This document shows, piece by piece, positions 44,810 through 53,474 of a stretch of DNA of 64,000 nt. Position numbers and translations under genes: made by a program. The notes under the pieces were generated by a model, which saw only the letters and a list, made by a program, of their open reading frames with translations, was not told the DNA's origin and did not search any database. Numbering within the stretch: position 1 is the first letter of the stretch; the number at the start of each line of letters is the position of its first letter. Source of the DNA: Calditrichia bacterium (lineage in GTDB: Bacteria > Calditrichota > Calditrichia > RBG-13-44-9 > J075). The DNA lies in assembly GCA_028284445.1 (NCBI GenBank), contig JANQRS010000011.1:316321-380320 (forward strand). Direction: 5' to 3'.

Positions 44810-45718
44810 ATGTATAGCAACGGCCGGTTGACTTCACTTGCCACCATTCTTTTAGGTTGTTTTATGATGATTGCCCCGATGCGCGCACAACTGGTAAACG
44901 ATACATTTCGCTCCTGGAATGAGCCAATACCACCATTTAATATCATCGACAACGTCTATTATGTCGGTGTAAAAGGAATTAGTGCCTTTCTGATCACGAC
45001 ACCGGCAGGATACATCCTTCTGGACGGCGGATTCAAGGAATCGGTTCCATATATCCGCAAGAGCATGGAAGAGCTGGGATTTTATTTCAACGACATCAAG
45101 ATCATCCTCAATAGCCATGCCCATGCAGATCATGCCGGGGGCATTGCTGAGATAAGACGCATCACCGGTGCTCAGGTTGTGATAAGCGAAGGGGATGCGA
45201 CGTTGATCAGCAATGGCGGCCGTGGCGATTTGCAGTGGGATGATGACCTGCCATTTGACCCGGTTGTGCCGGATCGCATCATTACCGATGGTGACACTGT
45301 CACTCTGGGTGGCATAACGCTGACGGCACGCATAACCGCCGGGCATACGAAAGGTTGCACCACGTGGTTAATGAAAGTCCAGGATGGCGAAAAAACCCGC
45401 GACGTTGTCTTTTTAGGAAGCCTTACCGCACCTGACTACAAACTAGTCAACAACGAAAAATATCCGGATATTATTAGCGACTATCTGGCAACATTCCGAC
45501 TTCTAAAGAACCTGCAATGTGATGTATATCTGTCTGCCCACAGCGGCTTCTTCAAATTACACGAGAAGCGCGAAAATCTTGCAAACAATCCGGTTATTAA
45601 TCCATTTATAGACCCGGCAGGTTTTCGTGAATCGGTTCACAAGGCTGAAATGAAGTTCCATCAACAACTGGCGGAACAACAGGAAGGCAACCCGGAGTCG
45701 ACCAAAAAAGCAAACTAA
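44810..45718 (+). CDS. Subclass B3-like metallo-beta-lactamase fold enzyme
   Basis: A 302-residue exported enzyme. A signal peptide covers residues 1-26, and the metallo-beta-lactamase fold follows with all six B3 ligands: His103, His105, Asp107 and His108 in NSHAHADHAGG, His179 in AGHTKGCTTW and His244 in SAHSGFF. This is the pattern of the two-zinc B3 class (the third position is His, not Cys as in B1). It may therefore hydrolyse carbapenems or other beta-lactams in the periplasm, but several environmental B3 homologues have weak or other activities. GGAG just upstream favours ATG 44810. A hairpin follows the stop. Confidence 0.88.
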   Translation: MYSNGRLTSLATILLGCFMMIAPMRAQLVNDTFRSWNEPIPPFNIIDNVYYVGVKGISAFLITTPAGYILLDGGFKESVPYIRKSMEELGFYFNDIKIILNSHAHADHAGGIAEIRRITGAQVVISEGDATLISNGGRGDLQWDDDLPFDPVVPDRIITDGDTVTLGGITLTARITAGHTKGCTTWLMKVQDGEKTRDVVFLGSLTAPDYKLVNNEKYPDIISDYLATFRLLKNLQCDVYLSAHSGFFKLHEKRENLANNPVINPFIDPAGFRESVHKAEMKFHQQLAEQQEGNPESTKKAN

Positions 45719-45774
45719 GAGCATTGCGAGACAACCTCAAGGGACGGTTTAATTAGAGAGGTTGCCTCGCGCTC
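45719..45774 (+). terminator. Hairpin terminator
   Basis: A 13-bp stem (45726-45738 with 45758-45770, one G-T pair) closes a 19-base loop, extended by GAGC/GCTC (45719-45722 and 45771-45774) beyond a 3-base bulge. It begins right after the metallo-beta-lactamase stop. It has no long T-run, but position and size suggest transcription ends here. Confidence 0.65.
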
Positions 45775-45913
45775 TTATCTCACTTTCCAAATCACTCACG
45801 TAACAGGATGGCTTAAGATAGCCAACGGCCCCACTTAATGTAACCCCATAAACATGTAGGTACATTTTCACAAATCACTTTGGATATTCGTCGCCAAGGT
45901 GCTAAATAGACGC

Positions 45914-46870
45914 ATGAATCCCATCAAGCTGCAAAAGCTCGACCGACGGATCCCCAAATGGAATTTGAAGAAGCTCGCGGAGCGCAAGTGCCCTTTCTGC
46001 AAATCCCCCGGTATCCCGGCATTTATACGACCTGACAACTTGCAGGTAAATAGTTGTCAGGAATGCCACTCCTATTTTGTCGGACCGGCGCCGGATCAAG
46101 TGCAGCTGGACGCGTTCTACGCAAGCTATGATGCCGAGCATCGCAATGAAGCATTTGTCAGCAGCAAGCAGTTGCTGTATCAATATCAACAAACGGATCC
46201 AATGGATGACCGGCGTTTTCAAGTCATCACCTCACTGATCGATGTTGCTTCAAAGCAAGTGCTGGACATTGGATTTGGGCGGGGCTTCTTTCTCTATTTT
46301 CTTAAAGAGATGGGAGCCAATGTGTTTGGCATTGAGCCGGATGCCGATGCTATTCGCTATGCAAGTAAAGATCTCGGTATTCCCAGTGTTCGTCAAATCG
46401 GGGTAGGGGAACTTGGAGATAATGAACGTTACGATCTCATCCTTCTGATGGACCTGATCGAGCATCTATTGAATCCAGGCGACGCGCTTGCAAAACTGTC
46501 GAGCCTGTTAAACCCTGGTGGCTACCTGGTCATTTGGACACCGAATGCCGGGCATGCAGTCGGGAAGCAAGCCCCTGTTACTTTCCGGGTCGATCTCGAA
46601 CATATGCAATACTTGTCTGCCTCCACTTGTAATTTCTTGAGCAGAGAGCTTGGCCTTGAAATTGCGCATCTCGAACAAGGCGGTTCTCCCTGGCTGGTTG
46701 GCTTGATCGAGGAAGAGGCGCAGCCGCTGCCAGTGCGGATAAAAAAGTCGATTGCTCGCTTACCTGGAGTTGAACGCTCATACGCATACTACAAAAAAGC
46801 TACCGGGAAAGACCGTTTTCGCAGCGGCGACTATCATCTTTTCTGTATTTATAAAAAGAAGCCGGCCTAG
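45914..46870 (+). CDS. SAM-dependent methyltransferase with N-terminal zinc ribbon
   Basis: A 318-residue class I methyltransferase. The N-terminus has a zinc ribbon with CPFC (near residue 26) and CQEC (near residue 48), which is common in methyltransferases that handle glycan or nucleotide-sugar substrates. Motif I is LDIGFGRGFFL (about residues 119-129), the acidic motif is GIEPDAD, and YDLILLMDLIEHLLNPG plus LLNPGGYLVIWTPN is the type 23/11 pattern. The substrate is unknown. The start is uncertain between GTG 45899 and ATG 45914. The gene stands alone, with gaps to both neighbours. Confidence 0.85.
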   Translation: MNPIKLQKLDRRIPKWNLKKLAERKCPFCKSPGIPAFIRPDNLQVNSCQECHSYFVGPAPDQVQLDAFYASYDAEHRNEAFVSSKQLLYQYQQTDPMDDRRFQVITSLIDVASKQVLDIGFGRGFFLYFLKEMGANVFGIEPDADAIRYASKDLGIPSVRQIGVGELGDNERYDLILLMDLIEHLLNPGDALAKLSSLLNPGGYLVIWTPNAGHAVGKQAPVTFRVDLEHMQYLSASTCNFLSRELGLEIAHLEQGGSPWLVGLIEEEAQPLPVRIKKSIARLPGVERSYAYYKKATGKDRFRSGDYHLFCIYKKKPA

Positions 46871-46969
46871 CCAACAACCTGCAATAAGCATTGATATCCA
46901 CCGGTCGAGTCCGTATCTTCACAGCGTTCAAATTGTAACAGAGTAGTCATCAGAAATGGAAAGAAATAC

Positions 46970-47659
46970 ATGAAGATTGGATTCACCGGCCTTGAGTTGC
47001 CGGAAGGCAAAACGAAATACGTGGACAAAGACCTGCAGGCACTCGAAGCAAAGGACAACCCGAAAAAGGTCAGCCCCTTCTTCGTTGAATTTATACCAGA
47101 TGAATTTGTTCAAACTGAGGCAATCGTCGTTCCGAAAGCAAGCGTACTCGATTTACTGATCCTCGATATGGAAAAAATCGAATCGCGACTAAGCAGAGCC
47201 GAAGATGACGCAGAAAAAAGTCTCTTGGAAAAATGCCTGGGCCAATTGGAAAACGAAACACCGCTTTGCGATCTCGAATGGTCATCGGAAGAGACAGAAA
47301 CACTTACCAACATTGCTCCCCACAGTTTCAAGCCGGTCTTTCAGGCGGAAGGCAATGAAGCGGTAAATGATATTATCACCCTCACCCTGGAAAAAGCGAA
47401 CCAAATGTTCTTTTACACTTCCGGCCCAAAAGAATCTCATGCCTGGCTGGTTGACAAAGGATCAGACATTATCACCTGTGCAGGAAAAATCCACAGCGAT
47501 TTGGCGCGTGGTTTTATCAAAGGCGATGTAGTCAGCTTTGATGACTACATGTCACATCACAACTTCAATGACTGCAAGGCCAAAGGTGTTGCCCGCGTGG
47601 TTGAAAAGGACTATGTCGTTCAACCCAGGGAAATCATTGAAATACGCTTTAACGTATAA
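46970..47659 (+). CDS. Truncated YchF-like protein (G domain mostly lost)
   Basis: A 229-residue relative of YchF, whose usual length is about 363 residues. The start MKIGFTGLELPEGKTKY (residues 1-17) aligns with the YchF P-loop MKxGxxGLPNVGKST but has one extra residue between the glycine and GKT. The G3 DxxG region is replaced by FIPDEF, and no G4 motif is present. About 130 residues of the G domain are missing. The coiled coil (KASVLDLLILDMEKIESRL onward, about residues 57-100) and the TGS-like end (MFFYTSGPKESHAWLVDKG, GVARVVEKDYVVQPREIIEIRFNV) are well kept. It therefore probably cannot hydrolyse nucleotide but may bind ribosome or RNA like YchF. A purine-rich AAAGAAA precedes the ATG. 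Confidence 0.85.
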   Translation: MKIGFTGLELPEGKTKYVDKDLQALEAKDNPKKVSPFFVEFIPDEFVQTEAIVVPKASVLDLLILDMEKIESRLSRAEDDAEKSLLEKCLGQLENETPLCDLEWSSEETETLTNIAPHSFKPVFQAEGNEAVNDIITLTLEKANQMFFYTSGPKESHAWLVDKGSDIITCAGKIHSDLARGFIKGDVVSFDDYMSHHNFNDCKAKGVARVVEKDYVVQPREIIEIRFNV

Positions 47660-47678
47660 TCGCTAATAGGAGAGCCAA

Positions 47679-47948
47679 TTGTCCGGAAAGGGATGTTTGT
47701 TTGCAATATGTGGCGCCTTCCTGGGATTATTGGCTGGACTCATTGTCACGGTCGTTCTCTATTCAATACTTGACGCGATGCAAAGCCTGAGCGGAGAGTC
47801 CGCCATGGCTCTTGCATTTGGTATGGTCTACCTGGTTTTGCCGCTCGCTGTTGGCGCCGGCATGATTGGTGGTGGCGTCTGGTTCTACAAATTGGCTACA
47901 AGAGATGAGACCAACGGCACTATTGACAAACCCTCCCCAGATCAATAA
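47679..47948 (+). CDS. Small two-helix membrane protein
   Basis: Family not recognised. The 89-residue protein has two hydrophobic segments (about residues 6-27 and 43-69), separated by a short polar loop SILDAMQSLSGES, and a charged C-terminal tail (KLATRDETNGTIDKP). It starts at TTG with AGGAGAGCC just upstream, a good ribosome binding site. It lies 19 bases after the truncated YchF-like gene, so it may be in the same transcript, but no functional link is evident. Confidence 0.6.
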   Translation: MSGKGCLFAICGAFLGLLAGLIVTVVLYSILDAMQSLSGESAMALAFGMVYLVLPLAVGAGMIGGGVWFYKLATRDETNGTIDKPSPDQ

Positions 47949-48271
47949 TAATTCTTGAGAATATTTCCTGGCCCGTTCTCTAGTTCTTATATTCTAGGGT
48001 TTTAAACCCACGCATTGGAACAGGCCAGATTCGCTTCGGGAGACTGAATCACACGACACCTTGTTTCTCAGCATCACAAGCCATGAGGCACCTTCGTTCT
48101 ATTGTTAGCAGCTTGATATTGCACAGCCTCTACAGCTACCAGGACAAATCCTTACGCTACATCGCCGCTCTCACCGCCCTCCCGGTCTAATTGAGCTACT
48201 ACGCTTGCTCGCAGTTGCTTTATTCTTTCAGATCGAGCTAAAACCACTTACCAAGGAAGCATGGAGAAAAT
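47949..48271. other. Intergenic region of 323 bases, no gene seen
   Basis: No convincing coding frame, tRNA or ribosome binding site was found until the DoxX-like start. The only clear structure is GGGTTT-T-AAACCC (47997-48009), a 6-bp-arm palindrome in an AT-rich stretch followed by ACGCATTGG. It is too short for a terminator. The later part (48100-48200) is plain mixed sequence. Promoter elements for the downstream gene may lie here but none is distinct. Confidence 0.6.
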
Positions 48272-48631
48272 ATGAATGGCAGAAGAATCGCCTTCTGGGC
48301 GGCAACAGGAATGCTTTGTGCCTTGATGTTTCTATCCGCCGGACTTTACATGTCCGATCATTCGACAGTTGTCATGCAATTCAGGCAGCTTGGCTACCCC
48401 GAACACCTTGTTCTGCCTTTAGCCATTGCCAAAATATTTGGCGCGCTAAGTATCCTTACAAGAATATCTCCGACTCTGACAGAATGGGCGTATGCCGGAT
48501 TCTTTTTCGATTTAAGCCTGGCGACCCTGGCACATCACACAAGTGGGGTAGAAGGCATTATTCTGCCTGTTTTTGGACTTATATGCTGGGTGCTTTCATA
48601 TTTTCTTGCAAAGGACATATTTCGGACATAG
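48272..48631 (+). CDS. DoxX-like small membrane protein
   Basis: A 119-residue protein with four hydrophobic segments (about residues 7-26, 48-62, 71-86 and 94-114). It fits the DoxX-like family: a short N-terminal helix, MQFRQLGYPEHLVLPLAIAKIFGAL with the FRQLGYP motif before helix 2, and a FFFDLSLATLAHHTSG segment in helix 3. Members are small oxidoreductase-associated or unknown membrane proteins. AGCATGGAGAAAAT precedes the ATG. A Crp-like regulator gene follows after 36 bases, so the regulator may control this unit. Confidence 0.8.
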   Translation: MNGRRIAFWAATGMLCALMFLSAGLYMSDHSTVVMQFRQLGYPEHLVLPLAIAKIFGALSILTRISPTLTEWAYAGFFFDLSLATLAHHTSGVEGIILPVFGLICWVLSYFLAKDIFRT

Positions 48632-48667
48632 TTTGAAACGCTTTGTCAGAAAAAGGAAAGATGCGGA

Positions 48668-49261
48668 ATGACGTCATACGATAAATTGCAAGAGAGTGTT
48701 AACCAGTGGGCAACTCTGGACAATAGACAGTGGCAGCGCCTTGCCAAAATCTTTACTGCCCGGATGATCAAAAAGGGAGATTTCCTCCTGCTGCCGGGCT
48801 CAATGAACCACGAACTGGTGTTTGTGTCCCGGGGCTTGTTAAGGTTTTTCTACAACAGCGGGGATGGTAGTGAATCAAACAAGGCATTTATCGCCGAAAA
48901 TTCATTTGCCGGCCCCCTGGCCGCCTCCACACTTTCCCTACCGGTAATCTATGGGATTCAGGCCCTGGAAGATACCGAACTGCTGGTCGCCAACTACGAG
49001 GAATTTACAACCCTTTTCGACATACACCCGGTGTATGATCGAATTGGACGAAAACTCGCTGAGCAACTGCTAATCCACAAAGAAATTCGTGCACGCAGCC
49101 TGCTTATCAAGAACGCGACAGACCGCTATCTCGAGTTTGTCGAGAGATTTCCAAATCTCCTTCAGAGAATTCCTCAATATCATATCGCCTCCTACCTCGG
49201 CATCACCGAAGTATCCCTTTCTCGCCTGCGCAAACAACTGGCCGAAAGCGAACTTTCTTAA
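48668..49261 (+). CDS. Crp/Fnr-family transcriptional regulator
   Basis: A 197-residue regulator with a cyclic-nucleotide-binding-like jelly roll (about residues 15-115, with the turn ELVFVSRGLLRFFYNSGDG) followed by a dimer helix and a winged helix (QYHIASYLGITEVSLSRLRKQL, about residues 169-190) that carries the recognition helix. The cAMP phosphate-binding RxS pattern and the FNR four-Cys cluster are absent, so its ligand is unknown. The form is that of the common FCB-group Crp-like proteins which lie next to DoxX genes. It follows the DoxX-like gene by 36 bases and probably regulates it. Confidence 0.88.
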   Translation: MTSYDKLQESVNQWATLDNRQWQRLAKIFTARMIKKGDFLLLPGSMNHELVFVSRGLLRFFYNSGDGSESNKAFIAENSFAGPLAASTLSLPVIYGIQALEDTELLVANYEEFTTLFDIHPVYDRIGRKLAEQLLIHKEIRARSLLIKNATDRYLEFVERFPNLLQRIPQYHIASYLGITEVSLSRLRKQLAESELS

Positions 49262-49329
49262 CATATGATAAGGCACACTCCCTGATGCTCCTGTATAATA
49301 GTAGCGACTTTTAACAGAGGAGAACTCAT

Positions 49330-50199
49330 ATGTCTACTATCGCTTTTCTTGGCACCGGCATCATGGGCAAACACATGGCTGCCAACCTGCTGAAACAGAA
49401 GCACAATGTCACCGTATACAATCGTACAGCCAACAAGGCAGCAGACCTTGTAGAGATGGGCGCCAAGTTGGCCGAAACGCCCTCAGCTGCCGTCCATGAA
49501 GCGGAAATCATCATAACCATGCTCGGCAACGATCAAGCAGTCCGCGCTGTTGCTCTTGGGGAAAATGGATTCCTGAAAAATGCAGGCCCGGGATGCGTCT
49601 GGGTCGACTGCTCGACCACCAACCCCGTATTTGCGCGCCAAATGGCTGAGGCAGCCGGCAACTGCGACACCACTTTTCTGGACGCGCCTGTAGCGGGTTC
49701 AAAAACGCAAGCAATGAATGCAGAACTGGTTTTCGTTGTAGGAGGCAATTCAAGCAGTCTTGAAAAGTGCCAGGCGCTCTTCGACGCGATGGGCAAGAAA
49801 ACACTCCATGCTGGAGAAATAGGGCAGGGGAATGCCCTGAAACTGGTTTTGAACAGCTTGCTGGCATCATCCATGACAGTTTTTGCGGAAAGCCTGGCAT
49901 TGGGCCGGGCATTGGGCATCGACGAACAGCTATTGTTGAACGTGGTGGTCGGCGGGCCGGTGGTGCCGCCATATCTCGCGGCCAAACGCAAAAAGATTGA
50001 AGAACGCGATTTCGAAGCTGAATTTCCCCTTGAGTGGATGCATAAGGACTTACACATGGTAGCTCTTGCCGCCTATGAGGCCGGCGTTGCTATGCCGCTC
50101 AGCGACGCTTCGAAGGCACTCTACCAAAAAGCGCTGCAACGCGGCCTTGGCCGTCAGGATTTTACGGCGGTCTACCAGTCCATTATTGACTCGAACTAA
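49330..50199 (+). CDS. Beta-hydroxyacid dehydrogenase family (HIBADH/GlyR-like)
   Basis: A 289-residue NAD(P)-dependent dehydrogenase. The Rossmann motif FLGTGIMGKHMAANLL (about residues 6-21) is followed by VYNRTANKA, suited to NADP binding. The substrate-binding DAPVAGSKTQAMNAEL (about residues 117-132) matches the family D-A-P-V-S/A-G motif, and the catalytic Lys is in GNALKLVLNSLL (about residues 174-185). The enzyme reduces or oxidises a short beta-hydroxyacid or aldehyde such as glyoxylate or succinic semialdehyde; the exact substrate is not determined. GGAGAACTCAT precedes the ATG. It diverges from no gene and is followed by a metallopeptidase-like gene. Confidence 0.9.
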   Translation: MSTIAFLGTGIMGKHMAANLLKQKHNVTVYNRTANKAADLVEMGAKLAETPSAAVHEAEIIITMLGNDQAVRAVALGENGFLKNAGPGCVWVDCSTTNPVFARQMAEAAGNCDTTFLDAPVAGSKTQAMNAELVFVVGGNSSSLEKCQALFDAMGKKTLHAGEIGQGNALKLVLNSLLASSMTVFAESLALGRALGIDEQLLLNVVVGGPVVPPYLAAKRKKIEERDFEAEFPLEWMHKDLHMVALAAYEAGVAMPLSDASKALYQKALQRGLGRQDFTAVYQSIIDSN

Positions 50200-50208
50200 T
50201 TTTTGCTT

Positions 50209-50988
50209 ATGGCATTTCGACGTACTCGCATTTTCCGGCTCATCGCCACCGCAACAGTAGCCCTGGTGATTGCAACAATGCTGACAGTCGCCAGGGTTTT
50301 TGACCTCTTGTTTCCCTCCCGTCATTTCCCGTTCAATGAACGTTATGGCATATTCAGCATTTATAGCGACGTTCCTGTCGACAATCCGCAACGCAGCGCC
50401 TTGCGCGATGCAGAAAATCGCCTGCTTCGCCATTATCCGAATATTCGCGAACGATATTTCAACCTCTATCTGTGCTCAAAGAAGGAACTCTATGAATTGT
50501 TGGCCCAACAAATTGGTCACAGTGGGGCCAGCCAGGGGTTTCACGCACACCCGCTTGGCAGAACGTTCATTTCAACAGCCTTTGTAAAAGACATCGCCCG
50601 GCGTTACGGAGAAGGCTGGCAAGGCACATTGCTGGAAGGCAGCCTCGCCCATGTCGTTTCCCATGAAATCGTTCATCAGTTGATGGCCGAAGCGCAAGGC
50701 TTTATCCAATCGCGGCAGATCGCGCGCTGGAAGAGCGAGGGTTACGCGGAATACATATCTGCCTTTTGGTCCGACACCAACAAAATTGCCGCGATTGATT
50801 CACTAAGAAATCGCCTGCACAGATACGGTCATACGCTCCACCCCATTCGCCGGCATTACATTGAATCGCAATTCATCGTTGCATATTTGACTGAAATTCG
50901 TAAAATGAGCCTCGAGCAGATTTTTGCAATTGACAAGAGCCGAAAGGCCTTACTGCTTGAATTGTTGGCAGCAGAGAACAATCAGTAG
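50209..50988 (+). CDS. Membrane-anchored HExxH metallopeptidase-like protein
   Basis: A 259-residue protein with one N-terminal membrane helix (about residues 12-33) and a soluble domain. The zinc-site motif SHEIVHQL (about residues 151-158) is HExxH, and WKSEGYAEYIS (about residues 176-186) provides the third acidic ligand expected for a gluzincin, so the layout is that of peptidase MA-like enzymes. The domain would lie outside the cytoplasm. The family cannot be pinned down. ATG 50209 was chosen; an in-frame TTG lies 6 bases earlier. It begins 9 bases after the dehydrogenase stop, and the next gene starts 11 bases after its own stop, so these form an operon. Confidence 0.8.
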   Translation: MAFRRTRIFRLIATATVALVIATMLTVARVFDLLFPSRHFPFNERYGIFSIYSDVPVDNPQRSALRDAENRLLRHYPNIRERYFNLYLCSKKELYELLAQQIGHSGASQGFHAHPLGRTFISTAFVKDIARRYGEGWQGTLLEGSLAHVVSHEIVHQLMAEAQGFIQSRQIARWKSEGYAEYISAFWSDTNKIAAIDSLRNRLHRYGHTLHPIRRHYIESQFIVAYLTEIRKMSLEQIFAIDKSRKALLLELLAAENNQ

Positions 50989-50999
50989 AATAAGCTAAC

Positions 51000-51656
51000 A
51001 TGGGCCTTCTTTCTGTATTTCTTCAAATTTTTCGTGCGATGTTCGAGGTGGTTGCAAAACCGCTTCGCCCTTGGAAGGAGAACACCTGGAATCCGCACAA
51101 AGATATTCCCTGGGATGGGCCGGATAGCCGCCCCAGACAGGAAGCTCGCAAGATCTTTCGAATGATGTCATCAACCGGCTACGACTATGAGCATCGCTGG
51201 TATACGTCCGGAAACCAAAAACCTGACCCTGTCGTCTACGGCAGTGCAATAGACCGCTATTTGCTGGATTCAGGTATAATTGAAGATTGGCCAAAAGGCA
51301 GCACTGAATGGGATGCCGCCGGTCGCGAGCGCCAGCTTTACAAGCCGCCCTATAAATTCACGGTCGTTTCAATCCTGCCAACGATCGTCATCATGACCCC
51401 GCACGATTATACTGTTGAACAAGCACGCGATGACCGAAGCATATTTGGGGCCGGCGTGATGCGCGATCATTACTACATGGGAACCAGGGTGAAATATGAC
51501 CCGGATTCTCTATGGTTTTCCCCCGATCTGGACATCCCGCCCACACCATTGAAAATCACAGCAGGCGAAGCAAAAATCATCGAATTTGATAGCGGCGCCA
51601 TCGAACTTCAGGCCAGTTCGGAGCGGATCAATACGCGCAGACTTGTCAGGCCGTAA
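51000..51656 (+). CDS. Conserved hypothetical protein
   Basis: Not recognised. The 218-residue product starts with a hydrophobic stretch MGLLSVFLQIFRAMFEVV that could be a membrane anchor or amphipathic helix. The rest is soluble with many aromatics and prolines (PHKDIPWDGP, TGYDYEHRWYTSG, YKPPYKFTVVSILPTIVIMTP). A short hydrophobic run at about residues 122-134 is probably a buried strand. No catalytic motif is visible. It follows the metallopeptidase gene by 11 bases and is probably in the same operon. A hairpin repeat follows it. Confidence 0.6.
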   Translation: MGLLSVFLQIFRAMFEVVAKPLRPWKENTWNPHKDIPWDGPDSRPRQEARKIFRMMSSTGYDYEHRWYTSGNQKPDPVVYGSAIDRYLLDSGIIEDWPKGSTEWDAAGRERQLYKPPYKFTVVSILPTIVIMTPHDYTVEQARDDRSIFGAGVMRDHYYMGTRVKYDPDSLWFSPDLDIPPTPLKITAGEAKIIEFDSGAIELQASSERINTRRLVRP

Positions 51657-51721
51657 ATCTTCTTCAAAAAGAGTATCTTCCCGATAAAAATATTCGTATC
51701 TTCGCTCCGTTTAGATGCAGG

Positions 51722-51790
51722 GAATGAAGATTGAAAAATGAAAATTGAATGATTATCTAGCTTTAGAATTTTGCAATTTTCAGTCTTCAA
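51722..51790. repeat. Long imperfect intergenic hairpin
   Basis: The left arm with words GAAGATTGAAAAATGAAAATTG (51726-51747) pairs imperfectly with the right arm AATTTTGCAATTTTCAGTCTTCAAT (51768-51792). The arms consist of the repeated word TTGAAAATTGAA. The same word occurs at 26238-26266 (CGAAGATTGAAGCATTGAAAATTG). It may act as a terminator for the upstream unit. Confidence 0.65.
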
Positions 51791-51832
51791 TCACGATTAC
51801 GAATTTGCAATATCAACCGGCAGGAATAGAAG

Positions 51833-53467
51833 ATGTTAACAGCAACAGAGCTTGGCTTGCAATTTGGCAAGCGAATTTTATTTGACGAAGTAAATTTGAA
51901 GTTTACGCGCGGCAATTGTTATGGCGTTATTGGGGCAAACGGATCTGGGAAATCAACCTTCCTCAAAATCCTTTCCGGGGAATTGGATTCAACTCGGGGA
52001 ACGGTCTCCCTCGAACCGAATAACCGCATGGCCGTTCTGAAGCAGAACCATTTTGAATTTGAAGAAGAGCTGGTTCTCAATACAGTGATGATGGGGCATC
52101 GCGAGATGTACGATATCATGCTGGAGAAGGACGCCATTTACATGAACCCGGATGCATCGGAAGAAGATGGCTTGCGCGCTGCTGAGCTGGAAAACACCTA
52201 TGGAGAGATGGGCGGGTGGACAGCTGAAAGTGATGCAGCAGAACTCTTAAGCAATCTGGGCATCAGCGAAGACCTGCACGACAAACACATGAAAGACCTC
52301 AGCGGTCCGGAGAAAGTAAAGGTCCTTGTCGCTCAAGCGCTTTTTGGTGAGCCTGATATCCTGTTGCTGGACGAACCAACAAACCATCTTGACGCTCGGA
52401 CAGTCACCTGGCTGGCCGATTTTCTAGCCGATTTCCGCAACACTGTAGTGGTTGTATCACACGACCGCTATTTCCTCGATATGGTTTGCACGCACATCGT
52501 CGATATCGACTTCAGTAAGATCAATCTCTTCAGTGGCAATTACACTTTTTGGTATGAGTCCAGCCAATTGCTCAAGAAGCAACGCGAGCAGAAGAACAAG
52601 CGCGTCGAGCAACAGCGCAAAGAACTCCAGGAGTTTATTCAGCGTTTTAGCGCCAACGCCTCAAAATCCCGTCAAGCGACCAGCCGCAAGAAGGCGCTCG
52701 AGAAACTGACGATTGAAGACATCAAGCCGTCCAGCCGGAAATATCCATATATCAATTTCCAAATGGAACGAGAGCCGGGAGATCAGCTCCTGAAGGTGGA
52801 GCATCTTGGGCATCGCGATGAGGAAGGCAAAGTCTTGTTCGAAGACGTTTCTTTCACGCTCAACCATGGAGACAAGATTGCTGTACTCGGCAAAGAATCA
52901 TCTGCCGTTACAGCGCTTTTTGAAATACTCGCCGGTAATATTGAGCCACACAGCGGCAGCATTACATATGGACAAACGATCAAAACCGGCTACCTGCCAA
53001 ACGACAACGACACATTCTTTTCCAACGAGAACGATTTAAATCTCGTTGACTGGCTCCGTCAGTTTTCCGAGGAAAAAGATGAGCAGTTCATCCGCGGCTT
53101 TTTGGGGAGAATGTTCTTTTCCGGCGACGAAGTTTACAAACAGTCGAGCGTTCTTTCCGGTGGTGAAAAAGTTCGCTGCATGCTTTCCAAAATCATGCTG
53201 AGTCATGCCAACTTCCTGTTAATGGATGAGCCAACAAACCACCTGGATCTTGAGTCGGTTACGTCTCTCAACAATGCCATGAAAGATTTCAAGAGCAATA
53301 TCATCTTCACTTCCCATGACCTGAAGCTGATGAACACTGTTGCCAATCGTATTATTGAGATTACGCCGGGCGGCGCGATTGATCGCATGACAACGCTGCA
53401 AGACTATCTTCGCTCAGAAGAAATCAAGGAGCGCCGGGAAGCCCTTTATGCTGCTGTGACGGTATAA
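51833..53467 (+). CDS. ABC-F ATPase, YkpA/YbiT-like, with degenerate second Walker A
   Basis: A 544-residue soluble ABC-F protein with two nucleotide-binding domains and no membrane part. Domain 1 has GANGSGKST (34-42), signature LSGPEK, Walker B ILLLDEPTNHLD and SHDR. The interdomain linker is charged and helical (about 238-300). Domain 2 has signature LSGGEKVRC, Walker B FLLMDEPTNHLD and SHD, but its P-loop is G353-KESSAVTA-361 with valine where the catalytic lysine should be. Related YkpA-type proteins carry G-N-D-D-I-A-K-T-T here, so a weak P-loop is typical of the subfamily, but loss of the lysine is unusual. ABC-F proteins act on the ribosome as translation factors. AGGAATAGAAG precedes the ATG. 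Confidence 0.9.
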   Translation: MLTATELGLQFGKRILFDEVNLKFTRGNCYGVIGANGSGKSTFLKILSGELDSTRGTVSLEPNNRMAVLKQNHFEFEEELVLNTVMMGHREMYDIMLEKDAIYMNPDASEEDGLRAAELENTYGEMGGWTAESDAAELLSNLGISEDLHDKHMKDLSGPEKVKVLVAQALFGEPDILLLDEPTNHLDARTVTWLADFLADFRNTVVVVSHDRYFLDMVCTHIVDIDFSKINLFSGNYTFWYESSQLLKKQREQKNKRVEQQRKELQEFIQRFSANASKSRQATSRKKALEKLTIEDIKPSSRKYPYINFQMEREPGDQLLKVEHLGHRDEEGKVLFEDVSFTLNHGDKIAVLGKESSAVTALFEILAGNIEPHSGSITYGQTIKTGYLPNDNDTFFSNENDLNLVDWLRQFSEEKDEQFIRGFLGRMFFSGDEVYKQSSVLSGGEKVRCMLSKIMLSHANFLLMDEPTNHLDLESVTSLNNAMKDFKSNIIFTSHDLKLMNTVANRIIEITPGGAIDRMTTLQDYLRSEEIKERREALYAAVTV

Positions 53468-53474
53468 AGTATCT

